64,000 nucleotides of DNA from Lepiota brunneoincarnata (taxonomy: Eukaryota; Basidiomycota; Agaricomycetes; Agaricales; Agaricaceae), in assembly GCA_023014365.1 (NCBI GenBank), contig JAEBUN010000003.1, forward strand, positions 1,116,001-1,180,000, in the 5' to 3' direction. This document shows, piece after piece, positions 54,809 to 64,000 of this stretch (positions are counted from its first letter, which is position 1; every line of letters starts with the position of its first letter). A model generated the notes under the pieces. That model worked only from the letters and a program-made list of their open reading frames with translations, was not told the DNA's origin and ran no database searches. A program made the position numbers and the translations under genes.

Positions 54809-56139
54809 ATGACACCCCGAGCAGCCTCGCCCGTGCCCCCTTCGAACACTGGCCATGAGTCCACCTCAACCACGAAGAATATGGTGGTTTTTCCAGCTGA
54901 CCTTCTCCTAGACATCGCACGACTAATATTCGAAAAAGCGATAGAGGACGACCCAATCCCCGTGCAGCTTGTGTTAGTATCACGACAGGTTCAACACTGG
55001 TGGGTGTGTGCAAGAGTCGTCTTTTGAATCCACAGCCTTACAAGATTTGCAGGGTTGAACCCTTGATTTACCGCCATTTATCCTTCCGAACCCATGAGAA
55101 ATTTAAGCTCTTCTACCGCACCTTTCATGACCGACAAACGTCTTTGACAAAACCACCAGATTTCTACTCGAGAAACGTACGGACCCTTTGTATCTGTTTC
55201 GAGGAACCTGAGGAGGACAAGTTATGCACCATCGGAGAAGCGTTGACCAGGCTTGCGCGCTATTGCAGCCTGGCCTACTTCGTGGGTCGACTGGGGTAAC
55301 GCGGCGCTCCGCTTTATGAAGAAAATGGATGCCGCCCAATCATGCTCCATCAGTCGTAAGAGCGAAGATGGAGCTAGGAGACACAGGAGAATTATCCACA
55401 TACCCATATCGCGAATCTTCGCAAACTTTCGCTCCCTACGGAATCTCTGTGTGCCCAAGAATTAACCTTTGATCATCGGATGTTCCGCAACCTTACACAC
55501 CTCGACACCTATTTCACCTTTTACTTTGACTGGTCATCGCTAGTCTCTCTTTACAACTTGACCCACCTCTCAGTCGACATGGCTACGACCACAGATCCTG
55601 ACCTTACCATGGTTGAGATGACCATGTGGATGGAGACCATCACAACATTCTGCGAGCACCTCGATATGATCCGAGTGATCTCGTTCGCATGCGTCAGCGA
55701 CGACCATGTCGATTTTGACCTGTTGGACGATGAGGAGAACTACTTACTCCCTCCTGACCTGGACATCCTCAGTAAACCTACAGGCTCGATCACCGGGCCC
55801 TTGTGCTCACTTGATATCGATGAGCGGTGCCTACATCCCTGGACGCGAATGGCAATTGGAATGTACCACCCACTTGTAGTTATTGGTACACTTACACAAG
55901 ATCTCCCAAAGGACCATTTGCTGAGGGAATATTTGGTTCTCTTCGAGTGGCCTCAGAATGTGTGGGATTGGGATTTCTCTGTCCCGGCTGAGAAGCATAA
56001 AGAGTCATGGGAATTTGCGGAGGACATTATTAACAAGAGGCGGAAAGACAAGGAGCGGGCAAATGGGATTCTTGGGCTCAAAGAGATTCTCAGGCAGCAG
56101 AGGGGAGGCAATGACTCTGAAGCGCCCTTCGACGACTAG
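54809..56139 (+). CDS. F-box-like protein B, second of the tandem pair; frame interrupted
   Basis: The start is ATG 54809 (MTPRAASPVPPSNTGHESTS). It shares its order with copy A: LLLDIARLIFEKAIEDDPIP, LVLVSRQVQHWW, then VEPLIYRHLSF, MFRNLTHLDTYFTFYFDWSS and LYNLTHLSVDMATT. ACVSDDHVDFDLLDDEENYL and WEFAEDIINKRRKDKERA follow. The C-terminus adds GLKEILRQQRGGN. Frame changes fall near 55255-55260, close to the position of the first change in copy A, and near 55453-55456. The downstream frame is open to 56139. Function is unknown. If the breaks are real this is a pseudogene. Confidence 0.55.
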
Positions 56140-57636
56140 GGTCGTTTAAACCACTCTTGACGGGCGGTAGACGAACGTTTTTGTGTTTAGATCTTTCCCT
56201 CCCTGGTTGTGGACCATATGGTGATCCATCAGCATATGTGCGACCGCGTCCATCTCGAAGACCGCGAGGCCCCTGATCAAGTTGGTGATGGGAACCTCCA
56301 CCCCTATCTGTCAGCGGTATTCACGCCGGACTTGATGTGAAATGATTGGAATGGTCGTAGAAGGGATCATCAGTGAGTAGACGACAAGGAATATTTTCAC
56401 GGATGGGGGGGGTGTCTTTCCGTTTAGTGTTCATCACTAGGGGCTTCAAAAGTAAAAATTAGATTGATCTGACTGCTGGCGAGAATTCGACATGGACAAT
56501 CTTGTATGACGTTTCTTAATATCAGTTTCGTCGACCCCCTTGCCTCTAGTTTAGACATCTACGGAATTGTCATTCTTGCAACAAGACCAGCACCCTACTT
56601 CTGCCATATTGAAATGTTAATTCGAGCCAGGTTCGCCAGCGTCGGACAATTATCATCAGTCGCGGCTCGCTTGCAACCTGGAATGCAGCCTCAAGTGGCG
56701 TTACACAAATACACTGTACATGCATGGCATCTCTACGATGTGCATCTTAGAGATCATGCCCACACTCGTTAGATGTTATTCCATTCCATTCCATCTTCCA
56801 ACCGCTTGATGGATCCCCGGTTGATCCAGCGCCTGTGGATGAATATGGTAATTAAAGAATCCGTTGTGCCTTGACGCAAACAAATCGTAGTAATTCATAT
56901 TCATACTCCAGCCTGAATCCATGGAAACCGCATTAGCGTGCATACATACACATTTAAAGCCAGATCAAGAGATGGCTGCTGTTCCGAAAGACGAGCGCCG
57001 GCAGCGGGTAAACAGTAATGTCGAGGAAGATTTGTCGTCAACCGTTATCAGGCAACTCTTCCCGACGAGGTCGCAGACATCTACGAAGATATCTGATGTA
57101 TTTCGCTCACACAAGTATCCTCGGTCATTCCAAGCACTACTTCCTCCTTCCTTCCAGTCGGACCTGTGAGAACCCGTAGCCGGCCACCGCGGACTAACAA
57201 GTTCATTAACAGAGCCCGTAGTCTCGCCACGGCGGATGAAATAACCATGTGTAGAAGAGCAAGCGAGCGGGAGTGGAATTCGGGTTTGAGGTCCGAAGTT
57301 GGACTTGTATATTTTGCATGATTACATACTCTCGCAGAGATGTCCCACTACCGGGGCTACCTCATCGTCCAGCATTTGCCTCTGACTCTTGCTAGACTCT
57401 GGTGCAAGCATATCCGTCAGCGCCAAACAGCCACCATTAGATAGTTGATTACTTATCCGGGCTTTGAATTGCCGGGTTCTGCTTGGAAGCGTTATCAAGA
57501 ATGATTTCAAACATGTGCTGCATATGTTTCTATGCTATGGTGCGTCTAAGACATTGTGGTATGTGACTGATGGTACGACCTGATTATTATCCGAATAAAA
57601 AAGTGAGGTTTGTGTGTCTGGAGTGAATCCCAATCT
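56140..57636. other. Gene-poor interval between the F-box pair and BCS1-like
   Basis: About 1.5 kb. An 82-codon frame from ATG 56921 to 57169 (METALACIHTHLKPDQEMAA) has no known motif. A short ATTCC tandem run (about 56778-56795) and a G-run near 56404 are seen. No gene is supported. Confidence 0.4.
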
Positions 57637-59923
57637 TCAAGTCAAGGGAGCCGTGCCATTGGAGATTGTTGCCACCACCGAAGCAGCTGTTCCTTCTTGC
57701 GTTTGCTTCTCCTTCTCTTTCGTCCCCCGCATCGCCTCTCTTTCCTTCTTTTCCCTCCTCTGCTTCTCTATCCATCCCTCAAAATCCTTCACAGCCTCCA
57801 CCGGCCTTGTCTTATATGTCATCAAGTACCCCTGTAGACTCGCCATCGAGAACTCTCGTTCAGGAAGTGTCTTGCTGAATACAGTTGCAAGTCTGTCAAC
57901 TTCGAGTCCGGATAGCTTTGGGCACTTGCTGGGTGTGGTACGGCGGTGCAAGAGTGAGGTCACTTGGATTTTCGTTTCCGAGGCAGAAGTGATAGTGGAT
58001 ATGGGAGCATCAGACGGGAGGGTAGTGGAAGGACTATGCTTAGAGTCATCGCTGTCAATGATGATGAGAGGGAGAACCTGTTTTGGAGGGGAGGGCGGCG
58101 ATGGAGATACTTTGGTCTCTTCTGACGTGTCAGAGGCAGTTTCAAGGCCTAATAGAAGTGAATCTTTCTCGGTAGGTTCTTGCTTCTCCAGAGTCTCCTT
58201 ATCCTCCTCATCCTTGTCGTTGAGAGCCAGATCGTTACCTTCAACCTCTAGTTCGGAGTCAGGGAGGTAGAAACAGCGGTACAACTCCTTTGCTTGGTAG
58301 TGGCTAGCTAACTTGAATTCGATGTGCAAGTCCATACGGCCGGGGCGGGTGAGCGCAGGATCGAGGGAGTTGTACTTGTTCGTTGTGGCAAATAGAAGCC
58401 GACCTTCTTGAGCACTTACGCCATCAAGGGCATTGAGGAGACCACTGAGGGTGACTCTACGCAGAGTGTCAGAGTGACCAGAGTGAGATTATATGTTACT
58501 CACTTGTTTGAGGACGTTTCTGGCTGTTGGGAGGTACTATGGGGAGGCTTAGAACCGTCTTTGGAAGCGTCGGGACTCTCGCGGTTGAGCGAGGAGGTGA
58601 AGGCAGCGTCGATATCTTCCATAAGGGCAATGCATTTTTCTACCGGGGTGTAAGTTTTGCGTTTGATTTTAGTAAGGGTTGCGCATACCAGGTAGTTCCG
58701 AGATAAGCTCGTTTAGTCCGTTGTCATCCAACCCGGTGCGGGAGAGTGAGACGATGTATATGTCGAGACCGAGTTCGCCGGCGAGACTGTGAATAATACT
58801 GGTCTTGCCTGAGCCGGGCGCGCCATACTGCGAAGGGGTTAGTGGCGTGGGATTAACGCAGAGATGGAGGAAGCTCACGAGAAGATAACCGCGACGGAAA
58901 GGAATACCGCGGACAGCATACCAGTTTTTGCTTCCCAAGAAGTCGCGGGCGTCTTCGACGAGCAAGTCTTTGATCCCAGGATCGAGGACAATTGAACTAA
59001 GGGGGCGTTTGGGGCGGGTGGTGACATGACGCCAGCCGTGGCTCCTATCAGAGGGTCGGATGAGATTACATCGACGGTTAGTGAATAAACGGGGAACTTA
59101 CGTATCAGAGACATAGATGGAGATGGCATCCTCTTGAGCAGCCTTGTAAGCTTTTTTTGCCTCAAGAAGTAGCTCATTGAGAACGCGATGATCCCAGGAC
59201 AGGATACTAAAGGCGCACAAGTCAATAACCAACTAAAGTTTCGGCCAATAGCTAGAACATACCAAAGCTCCAGGTACTCCTCCTTGGTTTTGTACCAGCT
59301 CACGCCATCCTTTTGCAATCGACTCACTCGGCACCATCGGCCTTTATACCAGAACGAGTGGCTCGAGGCACACGATGGAATATATGAGAGTCGTCGGTCA
59401 CCACTGGCCGTCACGTTGGGGTCATCGTCCTCTTCCCCGGGAATTAGGACAGCATTGCTCTGCAACCCGAAAGACCGTGTGCTGATCTGGACGTCGCGAG
59501 CGTTGACCCAGGAAGGTTGTTGGGACAACCAGACCATGATCCACACTATTTTTTTTGTTATAAGATATTTGAAAAAAAGGTTGCAAGGTGAGACCCACGA
59601 TAACTAGCATCGTCTTCCATAAAAACTGCAGTAATAAAAAACCATTTGTAGACGGTGGTATACGCTTGTAGTGCAGTGCGCCGACACAGTTCAAAGACGC
59701 CACCAATCAAAATAAGTTTGAGCCAATCCCGGAGAGCCGAGATGGAAACCAGTGATGTGATAAGTGTCGGGATGTTCGTTGGGTTCGGTGAGCGGGTATG
59801 GGTGAGGCCTGCCGAGGTCGTGTTGCCGTCGTTGCATCGATCCTGGGATAGTTGTAGCGTTGCGTCAGGGTTACCAACGAGCGCAGAGAGGGCCTGCTGA
59901 GCGAGCATCATGAGTGCACCCAT
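57637..59923 (-). CDS. BCS1-like AAA ATPase with acidic linker and charged C-terminus
   Basis: BCS1 inserts the Rieske protein into respiratory complex III; fungal relatives are expanded and their roles vary. The ATG at 59923 (MGALMMLAQQALSALVGNPD) precedes a hydrophobic segment (LKLILIGGVFELC...YKWFFITAVF) and the BCS1-specific domain. The AAA core has Walker A YGAPGSGKTS, Walker B ALMEDIDAAF, TLSGLLNALDGVSAQEGRLL, sensor FATTNKYNSLDPAL and the arginine-finger region TRPGRMDLHIEF. After that comes an acidic linker (LPDSELEVEGNDL, DEEDKETLEKQEP), then LSGLEVDRLATVF and a very basic coiled-coil end. The acidic insert is unusual against yeast Bcs1. The N-terminal anchor and AAA domain are complete. 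Localisation to mitochondria is inferred. Confidence 0.85.
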
Positions 59924-60486
59924 GATGAGCAGCGAGACTTGCAATGTTTTCGTGGACGAGATGAGCTAGTCAAGTCGCGTCACACTTGGAAACTTAACAC
60001 GAACGAAAGGTGACGGTTATCAACAACGGAACGGGCCTCAACGGCCCTTTTATGTATCTACAGTGTTTACCGCTGTAGGCGAGAGGGGAAACATAAGAAA
60101 ATAAACATAAAATAAACGTTGGTCACATGAGTGACGGAAGGGTAGCCGAACCGCTACAGTAAGTGTACACTCGTGCATGAGGTGTTCTGACTCGAAGCAC
60201 GTTAAATGACTTCGGCGGTGACGAAACTACTAGCGCCCTCGTGTCCTGTGATCAACAGAATAGAGATAGGCCCGGGTGTGGCGATGAGATAAACGTGCAG
60301 CATAGCTTGATTTGCCTAACCCCTGCGCAGGAGGCCGGAGATTGCTAAGGAGCGAGCGAGGAGGTTTGTCCCAAACAGGAAACAAGCTGTGTGTGGGAAC
60401 AACATTTCCGTTTTCTTGACGCTCAACAGGTTCATAAACGCCATCAACGTCACCAACGAACGTTCCATTCCGAACCCATCCAAGCC
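59924..60486. other. Divergent promoter region between BCS1-like and the dolichyldiphosphatase
   Basis: About 560 bp separate two divergent start codons. AT-rich sequence with AAATAAACATAAAATAAACG lies near 60097-60117. No coding exon is supported. Confidence 0.5.
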
Positions 60487-61423
60487 ATGTCGGGCGGTCC
60501 AAGGGCTTCTTTGGATCTAACCCATGTGGTCTGTGAGCACAAAATGCTGTTGCATCCCCTCCTGCTTACCACTGCCTCTTAGACGATGATAATTCCATCT
60601 TCTCGCTCGGACTTGCCCTGATCACACTCAGCCCCATTTTACTTATGGTGAGCCAGCGATAACTCTTGAGACCCACAAAATCAACCTGTTTTTCGATCCA
60701 AGGCCTCCTATGCCGCACTTGCGGTACAAACACGCGAGTTTCTTGTCATAGTAATGTGGGCCGGACAAGTGTTCGGAGAGTGTTTGAATTATGCCATCAA
60801 GCATGCCATTAAACAGGACAGACCAGCTGGTGAGCATGCCTCTTCTTATGCACTGCGTCTACTCACTGTTGGTCTGAATTGCTAGAAACTATCGGGAATG
60901 GATATGGCTTCCCTTCATCACACAGTCAATACATGGGTTACTTTTCCACCTTCCTAGTATGCCACATGTACTTCCGACAGCAATTCTCAAGCACCGGTTC
61001 TACTTTACTTGACCGCCTGTGGCGTCTCCTTATCTATATTGGCTTGCTCGTATGGGCAGGCGTGGTAGCATATTCGCGGTGAGCCGCTGTCTCGATTCCG
61101 ACGCCCGGCCGGCATTTAAAACCACCATGGCCAGCTATCATCTCGGATACCACAGTCCATATCAAATTTTCTGGGGGCTGATTATTGGCAGTGCTCTGGG
61201 ATTTTTTTTATACCTCGTGGTCGAGCTTCTCCCGACGAGGTACCCCCTGTCGTTCCTTGGCCAAACCAAACACTTTGTGCTGAGCAACCCGGTGTCCACG
61301 TGGCTACAAATTCGCGACGGATGGGCTGTCTGGCCTGATGGCGGTAGGGAGGGTGAATGGAAACGATGGCGAGCTGAATGGATAAAGCGGCAGAAATCCG
61401 CCCAGCGCAAGAAGGCTCAATAA
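60487..61423 (+). CDS. CAX4: Dolichyldiphosphatase (Cax4/Cwh8 type)
   Basis: An ER membrane PAP2-family enzyme that removes a phosphate from dolichyl diphosphate, recycling the carrier for N-glycosylation and for Pmt enzymes. The start is ATG 60487 (MSGGPRASLDLTHV), joined to VYDDDNSIFSLGLALITLSP across an intron. PAP2 motifs are KHAIKQDRP, then GYGFPSSHSQYMGYF, and, across an intron, SRYHLGYHSPYQIFWG. The catalytic Lys, Arg, Ser-His and Arg-His are all present. Several transmembrane helices (LIYIGLLVWAGVVAYS; IIGSALGFFLYLVVEL) frame them. The C-terminus is basic (WIKRQKSAQRKKAQ). It ends 79 bp before the next start codon. Confidence 0.9.
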
Positions 61424-61502
61424 ATACCGTTCCTAAGTAGAATCTAATCTAATCTGGCAATCAAATGATAATACCCTCTGCTGTTTCCATACTCTGGTCA
61501 GT

Positions 61503-62815
61503 ATGCTCCCACCGCTTCCCATCACAGCCTTCCAGGCCTCTCGAGCGTGCCTCTGTCAATTAGCCAGAAACGCCTTCTCGACAAACGCCGTTGAACAAAT
61601 GTCCGCTGTCCTCCCGCCCTCACCTATACCCCTCCTCACTACTGCAGCCGCATTTCGGGAATGGAGAAGTGAAGCATTTAGAAAGTCAAAGTCTGTAGGG
61701 TACGTCCCTACCATGGGTGCCCTGCACGAAGGGCATCTCTCTCTCGGTGCGCAGCCTTCTTATCATTGACCCCCCGTCAAGCAGCCAAGCTGCAGATCCA
61801 ACATTGTGACAAGTCCGCAGGTCTCTTGCTGAAAACGACCTAACTGTTCTCTCTATATTCGTCAACCCAGCTCAATTCGCACCACACGAAGACCTTGGGA
61901 CGTATCCCCGCACCCTCCCACACGATATCGCTGCCCTCACCGCCATCAACGTCAATGTCGTCGTACCCAGTCCTACTACCACTATCATTTCCAGCATCAA
62001 TACCAACACCAAGAACCATTTGACGTCCACACCCCGCACGCCGACCTCGGTCATTCGCAGCCCCTCAGCGATATTCCTTCCGGACGCAAAAGAAATGTAC
62101 CCCTCCGGCATAACACAGGACGTCTCCTCCCAAAAAGGTACATTCGTCGAAGTAAAAGGTTACAGTCACCAAATGGAGGGAAAGAGCAGACCGACGTTCT
62201 TCCGTGGTGTGGCTACAGTCGTAACAAAATTATTCAACGTCGTTCAGGTGAGCACTTCAATACCACCGACCACTCGACGAAAACAATGGTTCCACTCACT
62301 CGTATCCGTCGCAGCCGACAAGAGCGTATTTTGGTCAGAAGGACATCCAACAAGCGCTCCTAATCAAACACCTCACGCGGGACTTGCTCATGTCACATCC
62401 ACTCCCTGAAACTATACGGATCGTGCCCACCGCCCGTGATCCCTCTGACGGCCTAGCGCTTTCATCAAGGAACGCCTACCTCTCGTCCGATGGACGCAAA
62501 GTCGCCTCTACACTATATCAAGCTCTCGCTGCTGCCAAAACTGCTTGGGACGCGGGACTGACAAAAGTTGAGTGTCTCGCCAAGGCATGTGAAATGGTAG
62601 AAGCCCGGACAAGGCAAGCACAAGAGGACAAGTTGAACGTGGAAATGCGGTTGGATTTTATAGAGTTCAATAATGCTGAGACTTTTGAGGTTGTCGAAGA
62701 TGGTATTTCAAAGGAGAATTTGGATGTTGTTCTCTTGAGTGGTGCGCTATTCGTGGACAAGACGAGGTTGATCGACAACATCGTTCTGGGAGACGATACC
62801 AGTATTATTGGATGA
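61503..62815 (+). CDS. PAN6: Pantoate-beta-alanine ligase (pantothenate synthetase)
   Basis: Condenses pantoate and beta-alanine with ATP to make pantothenate (vitamin B5), the precursor of coenzyme A. The start is ATG 61503 (MLPPLPITAFQASRACLCQL), which may be a mitochondrial-like leader. The conserved blocks are VGYVPTMGALHEGHLSL, VRRSLAENDLTVLSIFVNPA, QFAPHEDLGTYPRTL, PTFFRGVATVVTKLFN and, after an intron, PTRAYFGQKDIQQALLIKHL. RIVPTARDPSDGLALSSRNA follows, with the SRN motif. A Thr/Asn/Ser-rich insert (TTTIISSINTNTKNH) sits between blocks and is unusual. The end is NIVLGDDTSIIG. Two introns rejoin in frame. Confidence 0.93.
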
Positions 62816-63030
62816 TGTGTCTATCAAACTAAATGTATTCGTATTCTAAATAGATACTTGTCATGACGTAGATAAGAACACTCGGCAGAATGCATCATGT
62901 CGTAAGGAGCAAAGAACTTGCGCCGCGACCGGGTACCTGCGGGTTCGACTATCTCTTTAGGTGAAATGTAATTAAGACACTCGATAGAAGCCGTTATTTC
63001 ATCGCATGGGATAGCAGGGAAGAAAAGAAG

Positions 63031-64000
63031 TCAACGAGTTAAATGCTGCGATACCACATCTCTCACACGTCCATCGACCTTCTCTAGTACAGCGATAAGA
63101 TCGTCCTGTTTGAAAATCCAGTTAGCAGGCTTCAGGATCTGGATAGATAATTTTTGCATACCCATAGTTTTTCTTCCCTCCTCTTCCCCTCTTCTCCCAG
63201 CACAAAATCAGACGGTTCAGCCACGTCACCCATACTCACATATGCACCCCTCAATTTGTCCATAGAGCCCTTTTCGGCTACCGAACCGCCAACTGCAGCC
63301 CAAATAAGTTGTCTGCTCCCTTCCTCCGTTGATCGTTCTAGGACTTTCTCAAAGACCCACATCACAAAGCCGGATATGTCCCGCCGCAGTTCAGAGCGAC
63401 AAAACCCTGGATTTACAGAGTCAATAATAACAGGTTGATCTCCGAGGTGGTTGCTGAGAGCTCGGGCAAAAAATATGTTAAGCACTGCGGTAAATTTGTT
63501 AGGAAAGTATATGCGAGGTTTGTTAACAAGACGTACATTTGGTTTGATGATATCGTTCCTTTAGCAGGTTCCTTCAGGGTGAGAATTAGTCGAAGTTTCA
63601 GAATTATTACTTGGATGAACAGACCGAGGTGTACAGTATCGCTCGCTTGTCAATACCTCAAATGCGTTCGGGCTGTTCAGCACTTCGTCCTCAAATTTTG
63701 TCCAAAAGTGAACTTCGCTGGCGACCACGACAATCCTTGGCACTGTCTCGTGCTTCTTAGCAGTCTCGAGGATCCGAGGGAGCAAAAGGAGGGCTATGAG
63801 AGACGATGAAAGGTCATTCACTTGAAGTCTGATCGTTGTTCAGCATCGTGAGCAGATTTAGATGAAGCAAGAGATCACATACGTTGTCTCCCACCCATCC
63901 ACCGTCGATGTGTACTTTCCATCCTGTCTAGGAAGCCATTCCCGCATTCAAAATCAAAATATCCAACCTCTCCAGTTCCTTGATTGCTCGATCCACAAAC
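63031..64000 (-). CDS. Short-chain dehydrogenase/reductase, 5' end off window
   Basis: An NAD(P)-dependent oxidoreductase of the classical SDR family; many close fungal relatives resemble retinol dehydrogenases. The visible part starts in mid-protein at the right edge: DRAIKELERLDILILNAGMA (the N-x-A-G motif), then GWETTxxxNDLSSSLIALLL and IVVVASEVHFWTKFEDE. The catalytic Tyr and Lys are in ERYHQTK, spliced to LLNIFFARALSNHLG. VNPGFCRSELRRDISGF follows, and the C-terminus is LIAVLEKVDGRVRDVVSQHL-TR at 63031. The first Rossmann strand (TGxxxGIG) lies outside the window. The substrate is unknown. Confidence 0.85.

Noticed and set aside
62930..62965. T-loop-like GGGTTCGACT
   Set aside because: No matching T stem, acceptor stem or anticodon arm could be drawn around it, so no tRNA is called.

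Overview
The window reads as nuclear DNA of a filamentous basidiomycete, most likely an Agaricomycete. Genes lie on both strands and are densely packed. They are split by many short introns of about 48-70 nt with GT...AG ends. Lineage-typical families are present: F-box/LRR-like proteins with the HVCxxWR signature, a BCS1-like AAA ATPase, and a heme-peroxidase/P450 oxylipin synthase. No rRNA, tRNA, CRISPR array, intact transposon or viral gene was recognised. All family names come from reading translated motifs; no database search was run.

Layout. 1-4383 (-) is a psi-factor/linoleate dioxygenase (Ppo) that runs off the left edge; its P450 half has Tyr where the heme-ligating Cys should be. 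5551-6643 (-) is coatomer epsilon. 6791-8804 (+) is an F-box protein. A sparse stretch with one low-complexity ORF (10809-11513, -) follows. 12389-15167 (+) is a PAK/Ste20 kinase. 16027-25776 (-) is Tel1/ATM. 26508-28118 (-) is cystathionine beta-synthase. 29723-30591 (-) is a DOPA-dioxygenase-like gene with an unrecognisable C-terminus. 31115-34808 (+) encodes a RING-PH-VWA protein with the architecture of Far1/Ste5-type pheromone-pathway scaffolds. Then come Pmt4 (35701-38580), a membrane-anchored MYND protein (38892-39934) and the sorting nexin Mvp1 (40226-42780), all +. A Ccc2-type copper ATPase (43917-47094, -) is divergent from COQ3 (47181-48196, +). A small coiled-coil, dynactin-p24-like gene follows (48276-49401). 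A decayed second copy of the copper ATPase lies at 50640-52847 (+). Two related F-box-like genes sit in tandem (53327-56139). The right end holds BCS1-like (57637-59923, -), dolichyldiphosphatase (60487-61423, +), pantothenate synthetase (61503-62815, +) and a short-chain dehydrogenase that runs off the edge (63031-64000, -).

How the genes relate. There is no gene cluster in the secondary-metabolite sense. Most genes are housekeeping: ER/Golgi glycosylation and traffic (Pmt4, dolichyldiphosphatase, COPI epsilon, Mvp1), mitochondria and cofactors (COQ3, BCS1-like, pantothenate), DNA damage (Tel1) and copper delivery (Ccc2). Three genes touch signalling in development or mating: the Ste20-type kinase, the RING-PH-VWA protein and the Ppo oxylipin synthase. 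This link is by family only.

Quality note. Several coherent genes (RING-PH-VWA, CBS, Ccc2, dynactin-like, both F-box-like paralogues) need a single-base frame correction to stay open. Because conserved housekeeping genes are hit too, residual assembly indels are the simplest explanation, so breaks here should be read with care.
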